The notes under the pieces were generated by a model. The model was not told where the DNA came from. It did not search any database and saw only the letters and a list, made by a program, of their open reading frames with translations. The translations under genes were made by a program, and so were the position numbers. From an uncultured bacterium (GTDB lineage: Bacteria; Actinomycetota; Coriobacteriia; Coriobacteriales; Coriobacteriaceae), in the NCBI GenBank assembly GCA_905215115.1, contig CAJMOP010000097.1, positions 1 through 7,467 on the forward strand: a DNA stretch of 7,467 nt. The letters are read 5' to 3'. Of the stretch, positions 5,098 through 7,467 are shown one piece after another. Each line of letters starts with the position of its first letter. Position 1 is the stretch's first letter.

Positions 5098-5279
5098 CGA
5101 AGGTGAATACTTTTCCGCGATGTGAACGAGCAAAAACGAGCCCCCGAAGCATCCACACTTTTCAGGCGCCGTTTCCTGCGGTTTCGCCGAGTTTTTCCTG
5201 CAGTTTTGGCATCAAAAAGTGTGGATGCTTCGGGAGTCCAAAATAGGTCGTTCACTTCGCGGAAAAGTATTCACCTTCG
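5098..5279. repeat. Long intergenic inverted repeat
   Basis: Two 65-base arms face each other. The outer 32 bp (5098-5129 with 5248-5279) pair with a single mismatch, at 5121 against 5256. A symmetric 13-nt unpaired bulge follows on each side, then 20 perfect bp (5143-5162 with 5215-5234: CCCGAAGCATCCACACTTTT and its complement). The central loop is 52 nt. Beyond the arms, GTTTGCG (5088-5094) and CGCAAAC (5285-5291) continue the symmetry with an indel. No gene lies inside; the reading frames seen on both strands are mirror images produced by the repeat. It sits between the terminators of two converging genes. Confidence 0.92.
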
Positions 5280-5314
5280 TTTTCGCGCAAACACAAATCC
5301 AGCCGCCACAACGC

Positions 5315-5346
5315 AAAACGGGGCCCGCGCGTGGCGCAGGCCCCGT
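5315..5346 (-). terminator. Intrinsic terminator of the frlB-like gene
   Basis: Read on the minus strand this is a 13-bp stem, ACGGGGCCTGCGC and GCGCGGGCCCCGT, around a three-base CAC loop, with one T-G wobble. It is followed by TTTTGCG, the last T of the stem being the first T of the run. It lies 22 bp after the stop of the deglycase gene. A run of six A on the upstream side (as TTTTTT in that transcript) lengthens the symmetry only slightly. It would end the recQ-gntR-frlB transcript. Confidence 0.8.
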
Positions 5347-5368
5347 CAAAAAAGATAATTCCCGGTAC

Positions 5369-6337
5369 TTAGTACTGCTCGATGCCCATGTAGCGACGAA
5401 CCTCGGGGCTGTGGTCGAAGACCTTGCCGCGGGCGGCGCGCAGCTCGCAGCTCATCGCGTAGAAGAAGATCGGCTCCAGGAACGAACGAACGCTGGCAGG
5501 CACCTTGTCCACACCGTACTCGAGCGCGTCGAGCACCATGACTGTATCGGTGTGCGTGTTGAGGAACGCAAGAGCGCGCTCCTCCATGGGGCGGCACTCG
5601 CCGGCGCCAAGCTGCACAAAGTAGAACACGCCGGGCCCGGTGGCCTCGAACGGGCCGTGGAAGTACTCGCCGGAGTGAATATAGCAGCAGTGCTGCCACT
5701 GCATCTCCATGAGCGAGCAGATGGCCATGGCGTAGGTCTGGCTAAAGTTGGGGCCGGATCCCAGGATATAGAAGAACTTGTGCTGCTGGCAGAGCTCGGC
5801 AAAGCGGGCGCCCAGCTCGGCGTTGACTTTCTCGCGAGCGGCGGGCAGCAGCGCATCCATCTGCTTGAGGCCCTCGTACATGTCGGCGAGTGCCTCGTAG
5901 CCTTCCTGCTGGTCGAGCAGCTCGGCGGCGATCAGAGCGCCGATTCCCTGAGGCACCTCGGCCTGCGACACGCCCTCACCCCAGGGGTAGACCCAGGTGG
6001 TCCACTTGCCGTTGTCGATCTTGGAGCCCTCGCAGTCGGTCATGGCGACGACCTCGGCGCCGGCGGCCAGCGCCATCTCGCAGCCGTCGACGACCTCCTG
6101 CGTGTTACCGCTGTGGCTGCAGGCAATAACGAGCGACTTCGGCCCCAGGCTCTTGGGAGCCATCAGACAAAACTCGCGTGCCGTGTAGACCGTCGAGGTA
6201 AACGTGGTGGCCTCGCGCTTGAGCAGCTCGTTGGCCGGCATCAGGTCGATCATCGAACCGCCACAGGCAATCCAAAAGACGTTCTCGATCTTGCCCTTGC
6301 GCTTGATGATTTCCTGAACCAGATCATGTGCGTTCAT
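5369..6337 (-). CDS. frlB: SIS-domain fructosamine-6-phosphate deglycase (FrlB-like)
   Basis: A 322-residue cytosolic protein with two SIS (sugar isomerase) domains, near residues 17-145 and 180-300. It resembles Bacillus FrlB, which splits phosphorylated Amadori compounds such as fructoselysine-6-phosphate into the free amine and glucose-6-phosphate. Shared landmarks are VFWIACGGS (20-28), SLVIACSHSGNTQE (68-81), the phosphosugar-binding serines, SLMEMQW (208-214), SGEYFHGPFE (222-231) with the conserved Glu and His, RPMEERALAF (249-258) and a C-terminal HSPEVRRYMGIEQY tail. AAGGAGG lies 9 nt before the ATG at 6337. It has its own promoter with two flanking repeats and its own terminator. 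No transporter, PTS component or frlD-type kinase is adjacent, so phosphorylated substrate must come from elsewhere. Glucosaminate or other sugar-amine phosphates remain possible substrates. GlmS is excluded because there is no glutaminase domain. Confidence 0.83.
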   Translation of the reverse strand: MNAHDLVQEIIKRKGKIENVFWIACGGSMIDLMPANELLKREATTFTSTVYTAREFCLMAPKSLGPKSLVIACSHSGNTQEVVDGCEMALAAGAEVVAMTDCEGSKIDNGKWTTWVYPWGEGVSQAEVPQGIGALIAAELLDQQEGYEALADMYEGLKQMDALLPAAREKVNAELGARFAELCQQHKFFYILGSGPNFSQTYAMAICSLMEMQWQHCCYIHSGEYFHGPFEATGPGVFYFVQLGAGECRPMEERALAFLNTHTDTVMVLDALEYGVDKVPASVRSFLEPIFFYAMSCELRAARGKVFDHSPEVRRYMGIEQY

Positions 6338-6366
6338 GCTGATGTTCCTCCTTGTGGGGCGGCTTT

Positions 6367-6397
6367 GAACGACGACAGCCTGTACCTGCGGTCGTTC
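6367..6397 (-). other. Hairpin in the frlB leader
   Basis: GAACGAC (6367-6373) and GTCGTTC (6391-6397) form a 7-bp stem, with a further CAG/CTG pairing inside (6376-6378 with 6386-6388). It falls in the predicted untranslated leader, upstream of the Shine-Dalgarno sequence, and its outer arm overlaps the promoter-proximal repeat. It may only reflect the operator sequence. Confidence 0.35.
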
Positions 6398-6410
6398 TAT
6401 GTTGTTCTAT
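6394..6410 (-). promoter_or_regulatory. Operator candidate, start-site copy
   Basis: On the minus strand it reads ATAGAACAACATAGAAC, two ATAGAAC half-sites in direct orientation 10 bp apart. It touches the last base of the -10 box and covers the expected transcription start of the frlB-like gene, so a bound protein would block initiation. An identical copy is at 6456-6472. The natural candidate ligand is the GntR/UTRA regulator encoded next door. Confidence 0.6.
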
Positions 6411-6438
6411 TTATAGCACGTGTAACAACGCCCGTGAA
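6410..6438 (-). promoter_or_regulatory. Promoter of the frlB-like gene
   Basis: Minus-strand -35 TTCACG (6433-6438), a 17-bp spacer, and -10 TATAAA (6410-6415) preceded by TGC, which gives an extended -10 element. The spacing is optimal, and the box lies about 70 bp before the ATG at 6337. It sits in the 144-bp gap after the regulator gene, so the deglycase can be expressed apart from recQ and the regulator. Confidence 0.62.
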
Positions 6439-6455
6439 GTCATCTCGGCAAATTT

Positions 6456-6472
6456 GTTCTATGTTGTTCTAT
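6456..6472 (-). promoter_or_regulatory. Operator candidate, upstream copy
   Basis: A perfect second copy of ATAGAACAACATAGAAC, in the same orientation as the copy at 6394-6410 and 62 bp from it, about six helical turns. It lies 9 bp after the regulator's stop codon and upstream of the -35 box. Two identical sites on the same helical face would allow looping or cooperative binding over the promoter. Confidence 0.6.
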
Positions 6473-6481
6473 CTGTGGACG

Positions 6482-7237
6482 TTAGATGTCGAACACGTAG
6501 CGCGAGCCCACGATCTTTTGGCGACCGAGCAGCAGGGGCCGCCCGCCGGCGTCGGTAAAGTATGCCTCCATATAGAAGAGCGGCTCGCCGACCGGCACCT
6601 CCAGCAGCGGGGCCGCCTGAGCATCGGCAAGCGCAATCTCCACGGTGCAGGGATCGGACTTGAGCGGCGCGCGGCCCGAATGCTCTGCAACGAGCGCAAA
6701 GATGGAATTGTCCGTGAGGTCCTTGTCGGCAAGCGTCTGCAGATAGGGATGGTCGGCGAGCACAAAGGCGTTGTTCTCAAGCATGACAGGGATGCCGTCG
6801 GCCGTGCGCACGCGCTCGACCACGATAAGCTCGCAGCCGGGCTCCACGCCAAAGAACGCCGCATCCTCGTGCGTCGCCGCGACCACCGTGCGCGACACCA
6901 GACGCGCACCCGGCACCATGTCGTTGGCAGCACAACCCTCAGTAAAGCTTTGGACGTCACCCTTCTGGCGAATCTTGCGCTTGAGCTTGGGCGCACACAC
7001 AAAGGTGCCCCTCCCCTGCTGGCGGTTGAGATACCCCGCACGCGAAAGCTCCTCGATGGCGCGACGCACGGTGACGCGCCCCACGCCATAGGACTTCGCG
7101 AGCTCCATCTCGGAAGGAATGCGCGAGCCGGCTGCGTACACGCCGCGCGCGATCTCGCCCTTTAGGTCGTCCATGACCTGCTGGTACAGCGGCACGGCGG
7201 ACACGTCAGTACGGTCGGTCTTGCTATCGAAAGCCAT
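6482..7237 (-). CDS. GntR family regulator, HutC/UTRA type
   Basis: A 251-residue cytosolic transcription factor. Residues 16-80 are the GntR winged helix: PLYQQVMDDLKGEIARG.Y..GSRIPSE, then ELAKSYGVGRVTVRRAIEEL as the helix-turn-helix, then the RQQGRGTFV wing. Residues from about 95 to 248 form a UTRA effector domain, ending in EPLFYMEAYFTDAGGRPLLLGRQKIVG. UTRA regulators such as FrlR and NagR usually sense a sugar phosphate and repress a neighbouring catabolic operon, which fits the FrlB-like gene immediately downstream and the duplicated sites around its promoter. The start lies 2 nt after the recQ stop codon, with GGAG 7 nt before the ATG inside the recQ end, so the two genes are probably co-transcribed. 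The effector is not known; a phosphorylated fructosamine is the best guess. Confidence 0.9.
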   Translation of the reverse strand: MAFDSKTDRTDVSAVPLYQQVMDDLKGEIARGVYAAGSRIPSEMELAKSYGVGRVTVRRAIEELSRAGYLNRQQGRGTFVCAPKLKRKIRQKGDVQSFTEGCAANDMVPGARLVSRTVVAATHEDAAFFGVEPGCELIVVERVRTADGIPVMLENNAFVLADHPYLQTLADKDLTDNSIFALVAEHSGRAPLKSDPCTVEIALADAQAAPLLEVPVGEPLFYMEAYFTDAGGRPLLLGRQKIVGSRYVFDI

Positions 7238-7239
7238 CG

Positions 7240-7467
7240 TTACGCTCCATCCCGCGCATGCTCGGACTCAAACTCTTCAATCGCCGCCATAAACTGCTCG
7301 CCAAAGGCGTCGGCCTTTTTCTCGCCGATGCCGTTGACCTGAATCAGCTCGTCGCGCGTCTGCGGGCGCAGGCGGCACAGGCCGCGCAGGGCCTTGTCGG
7401 AGAAGACCATATACGGCGCCATCTCCAGCTCGGCCGCGATCTCCTTGCGCAGGGCGCGCAGGCGCTC
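7240..7467 (-). CDS. recQ: RecQ-type DNA helicase, C-terminal HRDC domain (partial)
   Basis: Only the last 75 residues are in the window; the reading frame stays open through the right edge, so the gene starts beyond it. The visible part is a complete-looking HRDC domain: ERLRALRKEIA.ELEMAPYMVFSDKALRGLCRLRP.T.DEL.QVNGIGEKKA..FGEQF.AAI. HRDC domains help RecQ helicases bind DNA in recombination and repair. RecQ is the usual owner of this arrangement at a C-terminus, but the helicase core cannot be seen, so another HRDC protein such as RNase D is possible. The stop codon TAA is followed by the regulator gene after 2 nt. Confidence 0.82.
   Translation of the reverse strand, partial: ERLRALRKEIAAELEMAPYMVFSDKALRGLCRLRPQTRDELIQVNGIGEKKADAFGEQFMAAIEEFESEHARDGA

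Noticed and set aside
5031..5358. Two short ORFs on opposite strands sharing KSVDASG and SFTSRKSIHLRF peptides
   Set aside because: The shared peptides are a consequence of the inverted repeat being read on both strands. No start context or family supports translation.
5219..7165. Very long plus-strand open frame (648 codons) opposite frlB and the regulator
   Set aside because: It spans two well-identified minus-strand genes, their intergenic promoter and a terminator. The length comes from codon bias in high-G+C DNA, not from coding.

Overview
The window looks like chromosomal DNA of a gut coriobacterium, most likely Collinsella. This rests on the high G+C coding style, the gene content, and three families of long intergenic repeats of a kind I associate with that genus. 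The genus is an inference; no rRNA or other taxonomic marker is present.

Left part (1-1237, + strand): an orphan HicB-type antitoxin gene sits behind a TATAAT box and a TTGCAA palindrome. Where its hicA toxin would be expected there is only a 17-codon mini-ORF. A pair of tandem hairpins (530-624) with complementary loops follows, and a decayed half-copy of the same repeat lies at 51-79, so hicB is bracketed by repeat copies. Next comes 5-formyltetrahydrofolate cyclo-ligase.

Middle part (1238-2875): a minus-strand gene for an AbiEi-like winged-helix protein with a C-terminal PD-(D/E)XK-type nuclease domain. It lies between two directly oriented copies of a structured repeat, each a GAGCGTGG/CCACGCTC stem followed by phased copies of GTCCGnnnnTCCACGCTC. 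This gene-plus-repeats block is the most accessory-looking part of the window.

Central metabolism (2876-5074): metA (minus) and a lactate/2-hydroxyisocaproate dehydrogenase family gene (plus) diverge from a shared 211-bp spacer. The MetA enzyme carries Glu111, which points to acetyl-CoA rather than succinyl-CoA. The dehydrogenase gene ends at a strong intrinsic terminator.

Right part (5075-7467): a long near-perfect inverted repeat (5098-5279) comes first, then a minus-strand run that reads recQ (3' end only), a GntR/UTRA regulator and a FrlB-like sugar-phosphate deglycase with its own terminator. The regulator starts 2 nt after the recQ stop. The deglycase has its own promoter, bracketed by two identical 17-bp sites (ATAGAACAACATAGAAC) that are the obvious candidate operators for the regulator. 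Together they look like a small Amadori-product (fructosamine) utilisation unit without its transporter or kinase. No CRISPR array, tRNA, rRNA or transposase gene is visible.
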